Below are positions 19,244-27,686 of a stretch of 64,000 nt of DNA, piece after piece. The notes beneath the pieces are model-generated. The model did not search any database, was not told the origin of the DNA, and was given only the letters and a program-made list of their open reading frames with translations. The first letter of the stretch is position 1. Each line of letters opens with the position of its first letter. This DNA is from Olivibacter sp. SDN3 (GTDB taxonomy: Bacteria > Bacteroidota > Bacteroidia > Sphingobacteriales > Sphingobacteriaceae), in assembly GCF_014334135.1 (NCBI RefSeq), contig NZ_CP060497.1, forward strand, positions 1,922,001 through 1,986,000, given 5' to 3'. Both the position numbers and the translations under genes were made by a program.

Positions 19244-19276
19244 ACTTTTTAACTATTGTACTTTTTGACTTTTTAA
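19244..19276. promoter_or_regulatory. Possible TetR operator: ACTTTTT direct repeats
   Basis: Three copies of ACTTTTT (19244, 19260, 19268) lie in the 121-bp gap between the two tetR genes. The 9-mer ACTTTTTAA is exact at 19244 and 19268, a 24-bp offset. The position, just upstream of the efflux operon, fits an operator; TetR sites are usually palindromic, which lowers confidence. Confidence 0.35.
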
Positions 19277-19352
19277 TTTTCCTGGTCAAAAATAAGACAA
19301 TATTTAGAAGTGTAAGGTAAAATGTTTCCGGTATGTTTTTAATATGACGGTT

Positions 19353-19973
19353 TTATGACTTTTCCTGGTTCCGTAAGCCATTTAAGAAAATGACAGCGAG
19401 TTTCTTCTGCATTTTCGATATCTCATCAAATTCATCTTTTGTTGGGATAAACATGGCTTTTTTGTCTTTTAATACACAGAAGCGCATACCTATCATGGCA
19501 TTGAGGAATATTTCAGCTATATATATCGTGTTTTCAACATGGAGTTCCTGGCATTGGTTGGCCTTATTGAAAACACTGGCGATCGTTTTAATTTCCCGCT
19601 CACTAACGAGTTGTATAACGCGCGACAGCTCTTGGGGGATCTCCATGCTGTTTCCTATAATGGTTTGATCAAATAGGTTATAATATTTCATGGCAAAGGC
19701 GAGGCGCATATCAATAATATAGAGTATGGCATCTTCACAATTATCGATATCGACTAAACCTTGATCGATTTTATGAAACATTTTCTTCGCAATGTTTTCA
19801 AGGACGGCGGCATACAGGCTGATTTTATCTGGAAAATAATAATATAGTAAAGCTTTTGATAGGGATAGGTCTTTAGCTATTTCGGTCATCGTCGTTTTCG
19901 ATATTCCAAAATGGGCGAAACGTTTGGTTGCGGCCTCAATGATGAGTGTTCGTTTTTTATCGTGGTTATCCAT
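19353..19973 (-). CDS. TetR-family regulator (second, paralogous)
   Basis: 206 residues with the TetR N-terminal domain. The HTH segment TMTEIAKDLSLSKALLYYYFPDK is nearly the same as in the downstream TetR (shared FAHFGI/FSHFGI, KTTM.EIA, YYYFPDK). The C-terminal halves align more weakly, suggesting tandem duplication followed by divergence of the ligand pocket. It lies 121 bp upstream of the efflux tetR, in the same direction. It may coregulate the pump or read through into it (inference). Confidence 0.9.
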   Translation of the reverse strand: MDNHDKKRTLIIEAATKRFAHFGISKTTMTEIAKDLSLSKALLYYYFPDKISLYAAVLENIAKKMFHKIDQGLVDIDNCEDAILYIIDMRLAFAMKYYNLFDQTIIGNSMEIPQELSRVIQLVSEREIKTIASVFNKANQCQELHVENTIYIAEIFLNAMIGMRFCVLKDKKAMFIPTKDEFDEISKMQKKLAVIFLNGLRNQEKS

Positions 19974-20200
19974 TCGTTAATTCGTTGATATTATAAGATT
20001 ATCTCGCAAAAATTTTTTTTAACCTTATCTTTGGCCAAAACAATTCTTATGACACATCTTTGACAGAGCAAATAAACTACTTTTTTTCCATCTGTGATAA
20101 ATATAAGGAAAAATTGAATAATTGAAGAAAAAAGTCAGTCGTAAAATTTGCGTGTAGAGTTTAAGGAATTGTTTCGTTTATGATGCAAGGGGTACAATAA

Positions 20201-21217
20201 ATGGATATACAGAAAAATGTTTCACTGAAACCGTACAACACTTTTGGAGTAGATGCAGTAGCCAGACAATTGGTTCATATAAAGAAAGAGGAAGATTTGA
20301 GCCACTTATATGCTGCCGAGATTTTAACTCGTGATAATCTGTTGCTTTTGGGAGGAGGGAGTAATATTTTGTTTGTCAATGATTTTGAAGGTTTGGTGAT
20401 ACATATGGCGATCGGTGGAATCGACTATTGTATTAATGGGACGGATGTCGTTGTTCGGGCCGGGGGTGGTGTGGTGTGGAACGATTTGGTAAATTATTGT
20501 GTAAACAAAGGTTTTGGCGGAATCGAGAACCTCAGTCTGATTCCGGGAACAGTGGGAGCAGCTCCTGTTCAAAATATAGGTGCTTATGGGGTTGAACTAC
20601 AAGATATTTTTCTTTCGTGTCGAGGTTTTGATCTAGCAACAGGAGAGATAAAGACCTTTTATAAAGAAGACTGTGCTTTTGATTACCGTGATAGTATTTT
20701 TAAAGGAGTGCTTAAAGGAAAAATTATTATTACAGAAGTAAACCTTTCGCTTTCTACCGAGTCAAAGCTTAATACAACATATGGTGCGATAAGTGCAGAG
20801 TTGCACAATAGAGGGATTGTGTCTCCAACAATTAAAGAAGTGTCTGAGGTGGTTTCAGCTATTCGGGTAAGTAAGCTGCCAGATCCTTCGATGATCGGTA
20901 ATTCAGGTTCGTTTTTCAAGAACCCTGTAATATCTGTAGACAGATTTAGGGTGTTACTGTCTAATTTTGTAGACATAGTCTCCTACCCATTTGGAGATAA
21001 TAAGATTAAGCTGGCCGCCGGTTGGTTAATTGAGCAATGTGGTTGGAAAGGACGGGTAGTGGGAAATACCGGGACGTGGAAAAATCAGGCTCTTGTTCTG
21101 GTAAATCATGGAAACGCCACTGGATTAGAGGTTTATGATTTTTCCGAAGAGATAATAAAAAGTGTGAAAAATAAGTTTGATGTTGTTTTAGAGCGTGAAG
21201 TCAATGTCGTGCTGTAG
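20201..21217 (+). CDS. murB: UDP-N-acetylenolpyruvoylglucosamine reductase
   Basis: 338 residues, type I (E. coli-like) length. It reduces UDP-GlcNAc-enolpyruvate to UDP-MurNAc with NADPH and FAD in peptidoglycan synthesis. Visible: the N-terminal LKPYNTFGVDA start; the FAD-binding LLLGGGSNILF; GGIENLSLIPGTVGAAPVQNIGAYG; and the catalytic serine region GNSGSFFKNP (about 227-236), followed by AAGWLIEQCGWKG. The gene stands alone, not in a mur cluster. Confidence 0.96.
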   Translation: MDIQKNVSLKPYNTFGVDAVARQLVHIKKEEDLSHLYAAEILTRDNLLLLGGGSNILFVNDFEGLVIHMAIGGIDYCINGTDVVVRAGGGVVWNDLVNYCVNKGFGGIENLSLIPGTVGAAPVQNIGAYGVELQDIFLSCRGFDLATGEIKTFYKEDCAFDYRDSIFKGVLKGKIIITEVNLSLSTESKLNTTYGAISAELHNRGIVSPTIKEVSEVVSAIRVSKLPDPSMIGNSGSFFKNPVISVDRFRVLLSNFVDIVSYPFGDNKIKLAAGWLIEQCGWKGRVVGNTGTWKNQALVLVNHGNATGLEVYDFSEEIIKSVKNKFDVVLEREVNVVL

Positions 21218-21397
21218 TTAAATGAAAATTAACTATTCATTAAAAATTATATTTTTTGGAAATTGTGGCGTGTTTTGGCGAGATACTTGCATGAAATTAA
21301 GTGTTAATGTATTTTATAAATAATTGGATATTTAAAATGCGATTGTATTAAACCTGGTAACAAGGGAGAAGCCTTGTTCCCGCAAACCCTAAACAGT

Positions 21398-21940
21398 ATG
21401 ACAAAGCTAGAATTTAACACCATGGTGACCCAGCATTCTGATTCATTGAAAATGTATGCTTTACACTTTACTCATGACGATGAAGATGCAAACGATTTGG
21501 TTCAGGATACTGTACTCAAGGCAATTACTTATTACGACAAGTTTAAAGAAGGAACAAATCTTAAAGGATGGTTATACACTATCATGAAAAATACGTTTAT
21601 TAATAACTACCGTCGTTTTGTAAAAATCAGTTCGTTTGTAACGAAATCGGATGAGATCTCTTCGGCAAATTTGGTCTTTAGCGCGACAGGAAATGTAGGA
21701 GAGAATAAGTTTGTTATGGATGATATCAAACATGCGATGGCCAACCTCTCGGATGATTACTATGTGCCCTTTACCATGTATTTTGAAGGGTATAAATACC
21801 ATGAGATAGCCGACCACTTGGATATTCCAATTGGTACAGTCAAAACCAGGATACATGTTGCTCGTAAAACATTGAAGAAATCTCTAAAGCCTTATCAATC
21901 AGGTTTAAAATCGCATAATTATGCCGCTGCAATGATGTAA
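21398..21940 (+). CDS. ECF-type RNA polymerase sigma factor
   Basis: 180 residues from the ATG at 21398; an upstream in-frame TTG is less likely. Sigma region 2 (about 5-75) includes DANDLVQDTVLKAI and GWLYTIMKNTFINNYRR. Sigma region 4 (about 118-165) includes YHEIADHLDIPIGTVKTRIHVARK. No anti-sigma gene is adjacent, so it may be constitutive or controlled elsewhere. The group resembles the widespread Bacteroidota housekeeping-like ECF. A strong terminator follows. Confidence 0.93.
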   Translation: MTKLEFNTMVTQHSDSLKMYALHFTHDDEDANDLVQDTVLKAITYYDKFKEGTNLKGWLYTIMKNTFINNYRRFVKISSFVTKSDEISSANLVFSATGNVGENKFVMDDIKHAMANLSDDYYVPFTMYFEGYKYHEIADHLDIPIGTVKTRIHVARKTLKKSLKPYQSGLKSHNYAAAMM

Positions 21941-21959
21941 TATAAGAAATTAAGACGAT

Positions 21960-22001
21960 AAAAAAACGGATTTGAGTAGACAGAAAATCCGTTTTTTTTT
22001 T
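21960..22001 (+). terminator. Terminator after the ECF sigma gene
   Basis: Stem AAAACGGATTT/AAAATCCGTTTT around a 10-nt loop, followed by a run of ten T. Strong rho-independent form. Confidence 0.9.
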
Positions 22002-22119
22002 GCAGACCATCTTAGATTTCTATAAAAATGTTACCTAATAATTTATTTTTTTTTTGCAGCTACGCGCAATTTTCCTGTCTTTTCTGTAGAAAAAATTTCC
22101 ATTCTCCAAAACGTGATAC

Positions 22120-22150
22120 TTGATAGATAGGGATAATAATAATAGTTTTG
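22120..22150 (+). promoter_or_regulatory. Full promoter TTG-N20-TAGTTTTG of the cytochrome b5-like gene
   Basis: A TTG box at 22120-22122 and a TAnnTTTG element at 22143-22150 are separated by 20 bp, the Bacteroidota spacing. The ATG follows only 10 bp after the -7 box, so the transcript would have a leader of a few bases at most. Confidence 0.6.
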
Positions 22151-22160
22151 GCACTGGCAT

Positions 22161-22394
22161 ATGGAACAATATTATACCAAGGCGCAACTGGCGCGAAGAA
22201 ATGGTCAGGACAGGGCAGAAATATGGGTGGCGTACAAGGGAATGATTTATGATGTTACCGCAAGTAGATTATGGATAAAAGGCATGCATTATGAGCATTG
22301 GGCCGGGCAGGACTTAACAGAGGAGTTAATGGATGCTCCACATACTGAAGAAGTTTTTAGTAAGTTTGACGTGATCGGGAAACTACGATTGTAA
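22161..22394 (+). CDS. Cytochrome b5-like heme-binding domain protein
   Basis: 77 residues, one compact cytochrome-b5-like domain: YTKAQLARRNGQDRAEIWVAYKGMIYDVT, then MHYEHWAGQDLTEEL and APHTEEVFSKF. The two histidines (in HYEHWAGQD and APH) are candidates for heme ligands. It has no signal or membrane segment, so it is probably a soluble cytoplasmic heme or small-ligand binder. No redox partner is adjacent; the gene is convergent with the PfkB kinase gene, 7 bp apart. Ligand and role unproven. Confidence 0.8.
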   Translation: MEQYYTKAQLARRNGQDRAEIWVAYKGMIYDVTASRLWIKGMHYEHWAGQDLTEELMDAPHTEEVFSKFDVIGKLRL

Positions 22395-22401
22395 CCCTTT
22401 A

Positions 22402-23316
22402 TTAAATATCAAACGCAGTTAAGGCACTAAATTGATTGATCCTTGCTGCGATGTCTTCATCCTGCAAATTTTCGATACGTTCAGTCCCGAATTTTTCCAC
22501 GCAAAAGGAGGCTAAGGCCGAACCATAAATAATAGCACTTTTCATATGTTGAAAGTCGACGATATCTCTTTTCGCAAGATAACCTATAAAACCACCTGCG
22601 AATGTATCTCCGGCACCTGTCGGATCGAACACTTCAGCGAGTGGTAGGGCGGGGGCAGAGAAGATCTTTCCTTCACCAAATAATAAGGCACCATGTTCCC
22701 CTTTTTTGATAATGAGGTATTTTGGTCCCATATTTAAAATTTCTTCTGCAGCCCTTACCAGAGCATACTGTCCGGAAAGCTGACGGGCTTCTTCATCGTT
22801 AATAGCTAGCACATCCACTTCTTTAAGAACCTTTTTCAAGTCGTCCAGCGCTATATCCATCCAAAAGTTCATGGTGTCCAGTACGGTTAGTTTCGGACGC
22901 TTTTTCAAGCGCTTCAATGCGGTAATTTGCACTTGTGGACTTAAATTCCCTAACAAAATATATTGCGCATCTTGATAATTGGAAGGAATAATGGGGTCAA
23001 AAGAGCCCAATACATTGAGTTCGGTAACCAGCGTGTCACGTGTGTTCATGTCGTTGTGGTACCTGCCTGACCAGAAAAAGGACTTTTCTCCTGTCTTGAT
23101 CTGTATTCCTGAAATATCAATATTCCTTTTGGTAAATTTAGACAAATTGCTCTCACCAAAATCCTCACCAACAACTCCTACAATTTTAACATCTTTATAT
23201 AGATAAGAAGCTGCTAAAGCGGCATAACTGGCAGCTCCACCCACTATTTTATCTGTTTTTCCAAAAGGTGTTTCCAGTGCGTCAAAGGCTACAGAACCCA
23301 GAATAATTAAACTCAT
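22402..23316 (-). CDS. PfkB-family sugar/nucleoside kinase
   Basis: 304 residues. The N-terminal GGAASYAALAASYL substrate loop and the C-terminal PfkB signature DPTGAGDTFAGGFIGYL are present; the GAGD motif provides the anion hole and catalytic aspartate. The sequence resembles the adenosine kinase/ribokinase branch in Bacteroidota; the exact substrate cannot be read. It lies downstream of two tRNA-Asn genes, separated by a terminator. Confidence 0.88.
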   Translation of the reverse strand: MSLIILGSVAFDALETPFGKTDKIVGGAASYAALAASYLYKDVKIVGVVGEDFGESNLSKFTKRNIDISGIQIKTGEKSFFWSGRYHNDMNTRDTLVTELNVLGSFDPIIPSNYQDAQYILLGNLSPQVQITALKRLKKRPKLTVLDTMNFWMDIALDDLKKVLKEVDVLAINDEEARQLSGQYALVRAAEEILNMGPKYLIIKKGEHGALLFGEGKIFSAPALPLAEVFDPTGAGDTFAGGFIGYLAKRDIVDFQHMKSAIIYGSALASFCVEKFGTERIENLQDEDIAARINQFSALTAFDI

Positions 23317-23343
23317 AACGAATACGTGTCGATTATAAACAAA

Positions 23344-23365
23344 AAAACCGGCTTTAGCCGGTTTT
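23344..23365 (-). terminator. Terminator after the first tRNA-Asn
   Basis: Perfect 9-bp stem AAAACCGGC/GCCGGTTTT (23344-23352 with 23357-23365), loop TTTA, with a T run continuing on the minus strand. It directly abuts the tRNA 3' end. Confidence 0.88.
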
Positions 23366-23366
23366 G

Positions 23367-23440
23367 CTCCTGAAGCTGGGCTCGAACCAGCGACCCTCTG
23401 ATTAACAGTCAGATGCTCTAACCAGCTGAGCTATTCAGGA
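23367..23440 (-). tRNA. tRNA-Asn (GTT), copy 1
   Basis: 74 nt. The acceptor stem TCCTGAA pairs with TTCAGGA, discriminator G, CCA not encoded. The D arm (AGCTCAGCTGGTTAGAGC) and T arm (TCGCTGGTTCGAGCCCAGC) are canonical. The anticodon loop CTGTTAA gives GTT, asparagine. Identical in sequence to the copy at 23670. Confidence 0.97.
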
Positions 23441-23499
23441 ATTTTGATTCTGGTTATGGTAGTTCTAGATAAAGAATGTTCTGTTTCCGAACTGCGTTG

Positions 23500-23530
23500 C
23501 AAATATAGGGTATTGTTTTAAATTGTCAAA
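23500..23530 (-). promoter_or_regulatory. Full promoter TTTG-N19-TATATTTG for tRNA-Asn copy 1
   Basis: On the minus strand, TTTG (23530-23527) and TATATTTG (23507-23500) are separated by 19 bp, an exact Bacteroidota promoter. It lies about 60 bp before the tRNA 5' end, so this tRNA is transcribed independently of copy 2. Confidence 0.75.
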
Positions 23531-23640
23531 TGATTTTTTTAGCAAAATGTAAGTCGCTTTTTATACTGATAGTTATACGCTCTCGCGATTCTTTAGTTGT
23601 CTTAATAACTTATTGGTAAAGAGCAGTTAGCCTATATAAG

Positions 23641-23668
23641 AAAAGCACTCCTTGGAAGGAATGCTTTT
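23641..23668 (-). terminator. Terminator after the second tRNA-Asn
   Basis: Stem AAAAGCA.TCC / GGA.TGCTTTT (one C-A mismatch) immediately after the tRNA 3' end on the minus strand, ending in TTTT. Confidence 0.78.
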
Positions 23669-23669
23669 G

Positions 23670-23743
23670 CTCCTGAAGCTGGGCTCGAACCAGCGACCCT
23701 CTGATTAACAGTCAGATGCTCTAACCAGCTGAGCTATTCAGGA
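23670..23743 (-). tRNA. tRNA-Asn (GTT), copy 2
   Basis: 74 nt, same cloverleaf and GTT anticodon as the copy 230 bp downstream, with no base difference seen. It has its own terminator. No perfect TAnnTTTG promoter was found upstream. Confidence 0.97.
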
Positions 23744-23946
23744 ATCTACTGTTATTTTTGGGACTGCAATATTCGGTATTTAGAATCAAATTACCAAAAA
23801 AAAATGAAATATTTTGGAAAGCTGCCATGTAACAATGTATCGCTTTGATTGTTAGTAAATCGGAAGGTAAGTTTTCTTGTTTTGAAGGAAAGGGAGAGAT
23901 TATTTTTCTTAGTGTTGTTTGTACACTATTTGTGAGAATTATATAT

Positions 23947-23954
23947 TATATTTG
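23947..23954 (+). promoter_or_regulatory. -7 element TATATTTG upstream of ndh
   Basis: Exact TAnnTTTG match about 104 bp before the NDH-2 ATG. Candidate TTTG boxes lie at 14 and 25 bp, neither at the ideal spacing. Confidence 0.45.
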
Positions 23955-24057
23955 TCGAAGTTTTTTCATGATAACAATGCAAACCTGCTATTGCGTAGGA
24001 AAGTAAAATTTGTCAGTTTTGCGCATCATAAAAAAACTGGGATTAAAAATTAATACT

Positions 24058-25362
24058 ATGAATATTGTAATAGTTGGCGGTGGTTTTGCCGGAATGAATT
24101 TGGCCAAGCAATTGTCTAAAGACAATAGCCTGAATATTACATTGATAGATAAAAATAACTATCATTTTTTTCCGCCCTTGATCTATCAGGTTGCAACGGC
24201 GTTCATTGAAACATCTATTATCACTTATCCGTTCCGGAAGATGTTTCGTAAAGCAAGAAATTTCAGGTTTCATTATGGTGCACTGGAGAGAATTGATACC
24301 GAGAATAAAGTAGTATTTACTACATCTGGTAAAGTGTCGTACGACTATGCCGTGTTGGCTATGGGGACGGAGACCAATTATTTCGGAATGGACAATGTAG
24401 AGAAACATGCCGTTCCAATGAAAACTATCGACGATGCCATACACTTACGAAATCATATTCTAAGAAATGGAGAATGGGCGGCACAGGAGGCAAATGAGGT
24501 GGAGAGAGTGAAATTTTCTACTATCGTTATTGCTGGAGGCGGACCTACAGGAGTGGAGCTGGCAGGGATGTTGGCCTACATGAACAAAAAGATTCTTGCG
24601 AAGGAATATCCCGAGTTTTCACCTAATGGCAAGATGCGAATCGTTCTAGTTGATATGCTGCCTACCTTATTAGGTCCAATGAGTAAAAAATCTCAACAGG
24701 AAGCACTGGAAGTTTTGCAGGGCATGGGCGTTGAAGTGAAATTGAATACCGGTGTGAAGGATTATGTTGATGGACATGTGATTTTTGCTGATGGGACAAG
24801 TATTGCAACAGATACGTTAATTTGGTCTTCGGGGGTGATAGCAAAAGAAGCTCCGGGCTTACCCCAAGATTCGATCGGGAAGGGCAGGAGGATTTTGGTT
24901 GATGCTTATAATAGAGTGCAGGGGCTAGATGACGTTTTTGCGATAGGCGATATTTGTTTGCAAACAGCTGATAAAGATTTTCCTAACGGGCATCCACAGC
25001 TGGCCCAGGTCGCTATACAGCAAGGAATACTTTTAGCTGAAAATATTGTGAATATGATTGAGAAGCGACCGTTGAAACCTTTTAAATATAATGATAAAGG
25101 AAGTATGGCTATTATTACCAAAAATAAGGCGGTAGTAGATTTGCCCAAATTTACCTTTACAGGTTGGTTCGCTTGGTTAACGTGGCTGTTTATTCATATC
25201 ATACCAATTGCAGGTTTTAGAAACAAGATTAAATTGGTTACCGGCTGGTTTTGGTCGTTTTTAACCAATAATCCTAGCTTACGTTTAATTATCAGGCCGA
25301 TCGAGAAGTTGAGGGACTGTTCCGAAGATGAAGAGGCCGAGGTACACGATAGCCAACGTTAA
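24058..25362 (+). CDS. ndh: Type II NADH dehydrogenase (NDH-2)
   Basis: 434 residues from the ATG at 24058; the upstream non-ATG extension is poorly protein-like. Two Rossmann motifs: FAD (VIVGGGFAGMNLAKQL, residues 3-18) and NAD (IVIAGGGPTGVELAGML, about 155-171). DDVFAIGDI is the conserved FAD-contact ATG-like motif. A hydrophobic C-terminal region (FTGWFAWLTWLFIHIIPI) anchors the protein to the inner membrane. It oxidises NADH and reduces menaquinone without proton pumping. Single gene with its own terminator. Confidence 0.93.
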   Translation: MNIVIVGGGFAGMNLAKQLSKDNSLNITLIDKNNYHFFPPLIYQVATAFIETSIITYPFRKMFRKARNFRFHYGALERIDTENKVVFTTSGKVSYDYAVLAMGTETNYFGMDNVEKHAVPMKTIDDAIHLRNHILRNGEWAAQEANEVERVKFSTIVIAGGGPTGVELAGMLAYMNKKILAKEYPEFSPNGKMRIVLVDMLPTLLGPMSKKSQQEALEVLQGMGVEVKLNTGVKDYVDGHVIFADGTSIATDTLIWSSGVIAKEAPGLPQDSIGKGRRILVDAYNRVQGLDDVFAIGDICLQTADKDFPNGHPQLAQVAIQQGILLAENIVNMIEKRPLKPFKYNDKGSMAIITKNKAVVDLPKFTFTGWFAWLTWLFIHIIPIAGFRNKIKLVTGWFWSFLTNNPSLRLIIRPIEKLRDCSEDEEAEVHDSQR

Positions 25363-25394
25363 TTAAAGAAAAACGGATTAAAAGTCCAGTTCAG

Positions 25395-25420
25395 GAGCAT
25401 CTCGGTAGGGATGCTCTTTT
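25395..25420 (+). terminator. Terminator after ndh
   Basis: GAGCATC (25395-25401) pairs with GATGCTC (25410-25416), followed by TTTT. Confidence 0.8.
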
Positions 25421-25444
25421 ATTTGAAACATCATGCTTTTTGTC

Positions 25445-25452
25445 TAAGTTTG
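25445..25452 (+). promoter_or_regulatory. -7 element TAAGTTTG upstream of the DUF4920 gene
   Basis: TAnnTTTG match about 73 bp before the chosen ATG. Confidence 0.45.
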
Positions 25453-25525
25453 TTTCTATAACGATCGATCATATGAACTGTTCATGGTTAACATTTCATT
25501 TTACCCGAGAATTAAATATTTACGA

Positions 25526-25999
25526 ATGAAAACAATATTGGTTTTACTGTTGATGTCCTGCTCGTTCATAACTTATGCTCAGGATACGATTCCGTCTGCT
25601 GAACCTGGTGCTATGTATGGGAAGGAAGTAACCGAAGGTAATGCGATAACCGTGAGCAATCTCGAGAAGAAACTGCAAGTAGACAGCTTATATCAGGGAC
25701 AGATTGAAGGGACAGTTGTAGAAGTATGTAAGAAGAAAGGCTGCTTTATGCAGTTGAAGCGTGAAGATGTAGATGATCCTATACTAGTAAGATTTAAAGA
25801 TTACGGATTCTTTATGCCGCAAAATATTGTGGGAAGGACGGTGTTGATACAAGGGATAGCAAAGGTTAAAGAGACCTCGGTAGAGCGTCAAAAGCATTGG
25901 GCACAAGATGCGGGCAAAAAACCTGATGAGATTGCAGGAATAACCGCTCCTAAACGGGATATCGAAATTATGGCCGATGGAGTAATGGTCTTGAAATAA
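25526..25999 (+). CDS. DUF4920 exported protein
   Basis: 157 residues from the ATG at 25526, which places a signal peptide right at the N-terminus (ILVLLLMSCSFITYAQ). The upstream in-frame ATG at 25484 would bury it. The mature part holds the family pattern: EGTVVEVCKKKGCFMQL with a CxxxxC pair, DPILVRFKDYGFFMP and ERQKHWAQDAGK. The domain resembles an OB-like fold; the Cys pair could bind metal or form a disulfide. Probably periplasmic or outer-membrane associated; function unknown. Confidence 0.85.
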   Translation: MKTILVLLLMSCSFITYAQDTIPSAEPGAMYGKEVTEGNAITVSNLEKKLQVDSLYQGQIEGTVVEVCKKKGCFMQLKREDVDDPILVRFKDYGFFMPQNIVGRTVLIQGIAKVKETSVERQKHWAQDAGKKPDEIAGITAPKRDIEIMADGVMVLK

Positions 26000-26030
26000 T
26001 CGAAAAAGGACATTTCTCCTTTTTCGATTA
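25997..26030. terminator. Bidirectional terminator between DUF4920 gene and glyS
   Basis: Perfect 14-bp inverted repeat (25997-26010 with 26017-26030), loop CATTTC, with A5/T5 tracts inside the stem. The left arm starts in the DUF4920 stop codon. Confidence 0.85.
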
Positions 26031-26042
26031 TGATGTGCTGTT

Positions 26043-27509
26043 TTACAGCAGTTCTTTTAACAGGTTTTTCCAGCCAACGGTTTTCTCCAAGAGGTTTTCC
26101 AATTCATTGATGGCAATACGTTCCTGCTGCATATTATCTCTGTGACGAACAGTAACCGTGTTGTCCGTTAAACTTTGATGGTCTATAGTGATACAAATCG
26201 GCGTTCCTATAGCATCTTGTCGACGATAACGTTTCCCTATAGCATCTTTCTCTTCATAAATAATGTTATAATCTACTTTGAGCAGGTTCATCACTTCCCG
26301 AGCTTTTTCAGGCAGTCCGTCTTTTTTTGTTAAAGGGAATACTGCGGCTTTAATAGGAGCTAGTACTGGGTGCAGGCGTAATACCGATCTGGAGTCTTTT
26401 TTCTCCCCCGTGCTCAGGTCTTCTTCTTCGTAGGAGTTACATAACGTGGTTAAGAACATCCGATCTAAACCGATGGAGGTTTCGATAACGTAAGGGACAT
26501 AATTCTGGTTAATTTCCGGATCAAAATATTGCATTTTTTTGCCAGAAAACTTTTGATGCTGACTTAAATCAAAATCTGTGCGGGAATGTATACCTTCTAC
26601 TTCTTTAAAGCCAAAAGGAAATTCGTATTCAATATCTACTGCAGCATTGGCATAGTGGGCTAACTTGACATGGTCATGATAACGGTATTTGGATCCTTCC
26701 GGTTTAAGTGCAAGGTGCCATTTCAGCCGAGCTTCCTTCCATCTATTATACCATTCTATTTCCGTGCCAGGACGTACAAAAAATTGCATTTCCATCTGCT
26801 CAAACTCACGCATGCGCATAATGAATTGTCGTGCAATGACTTCATTTCTGAAAGCTTTACCAATTTGCGCGATACCAAACGGAATCTTCATTCTCCCGGT
26901 CTTCTGTACGTTCAAGAAGTTTACAAAAATACCTTGCGCTGTTTCAGGACGTAAGTAAACTTCATCTGAACCTTCGGCCATTGCTCCCATCTGCGTACTG
27001 AACATGAGATTGAACTGACGTACTTCGGTCCAGTTTTTTGTGCCAGAAACAGGGCAAACAATGTTATATGTTTCAATAATGGTTTTCAGACGGGCTAAAT
27101 CGTCATCGCTAAGCGCTTGATCTAGTTCTGCCTGTAAAGCTGATGCTTTTTCTGTTTTTCCATCTTTTTCATAACGGGCAATTTTATCTTCAATGAGTTG
27201 GTCTGCACGGTAACGCTTTTTAGAATCCTTATTGTCTATCATTGGGTCGTTGAAGCCATCTACATGCCCCGAAGCCTTCCATATTTTAGGATGCATAAAG
27301 ATAGCTGAATCGATCCCAACGATGTTTTCATTCAACTGCACCATGGCCTTCCACCAATACATTTTAATGTTGTTTTTCAGTTCAGCACCCAGCTGCCCAT
27401 AGTCGTAAACGGCACTTAATCCATCGTATATTTCGCTTGATGGAAAAACAAAACCATACTCCTTGGCATGTGATATAACATTTTTAAAAAGTTCGTCGTT
27501 CGTTTTCAT
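26043..27509 (-). CDS. glyS: Glycyl-tRNA synthetase (eukaryote/archaea-like alpha2 type)
   Basis: 488 residues, class II. Visible class II motifs include LRPETAQGIFVNF and GIAQIGKAFRNEVIARQFIMRMREFEQMEMQFF (motif 2 region) and ETSIGLDRMFLTTL (motif 3). The C-terminal anticodon-binding domain covers about 370-488. It charges tRNA-Gly in the cytoplasm. It is the single-chain form, not the bacterial alpha/beta GlyQ-GlyS. Shares a terminator with the convergent DUF4920 gene. Confidence 0.96.
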   Translation of the reverse strand: MKTNDELFKNVISHAKEYGFVFPSSEIYDGLSAVYDYGQLGAELKNNIKMYWWKAMVQLNENIVGIDSAIFMHPKIWKASGHVDGFNDPMIDNKDSKKRYRADQLIEDKIARYEKDGKTEKASALQAELDQALSDDDLARLKTIIETYNIVCPVSGTKNWTEVRQFNLMFSTQMGAMAEGSDEVYLRPETAQGIFVNFLNVQKTGRMKIPFGIAQIGKAFRNEVIARQFIMRMREFEQMEMQFFVRPGTEIEWYNRWKEARLKWHLALKPEGSKYRYHDHVKLAHYANAAVDIEYEFPFGFKEVEGIHSRTDFDLSQHQKFSGKKMQYFDPEINQNYVPYVIETSIGLDRMFLTTLCNSYEEEDLSTGEKKDSRSVLRLHPVLAPIKAAVFPLTKKDGLPEKAREVMNLLKVDYNIIYEEKDAIGKRYRRQDAIGTPICITIDHQSLTDNTVTVRHRDNMQQERIAINELENLLEKTVGWKNLLKELL

Positions 27510-27557
27510 TAAAAATTAAAGTATATATTATTTCAAAGGGTCAAAACACCTAAAAGG

Positions 27558-27565
27558 CAAACCTA
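27558..27565 (-). promoter_or_regulatory. -7 element TAGGTTTG upstream of glyS
   Basis: TAnnTTTG on the minus strand, 48 bp before the glyS ATG. No TTG box at proper spacing. Confidence 0.5.
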
Positions 27566-27654
27566 ATATAAAATTCTTACATTTCGAGAGCTTGACGTAT
27601 TGAAAGTATCTTTTTTTAAGAATAGTGTTATTTTTTGTAAAAGATTGCGATTGT

Positions 27655-27686
27655 TTTGGTTTGCAAATAGTTTGTCGATAATTTTG
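27655..27686 (+). promoter_or_regulatory. Full promoter TTTG-N20-TAATTTTG of the GDPD-gldA unit
   Basis: TTTG (27655-27658) and TAATTTTG (27679-27686) with 20-bp spacing match the Bacteroidota consensus. It implies a 5' leader of about 105 nt before the GDPD start. Confidence 0.65.

Noticed and set aside
20026-20033. TATCTTTG as a murB promoter
   Set aside because: It is about 170 bp from murB and lacks a TTG box; it is plausible but not supported.
24010-24057. Longer N-terminus for ndh from a non-ATG start
   Set aside because: The FAD motif normally begins within a few residues of the start, as it does from the ATG at 24058.
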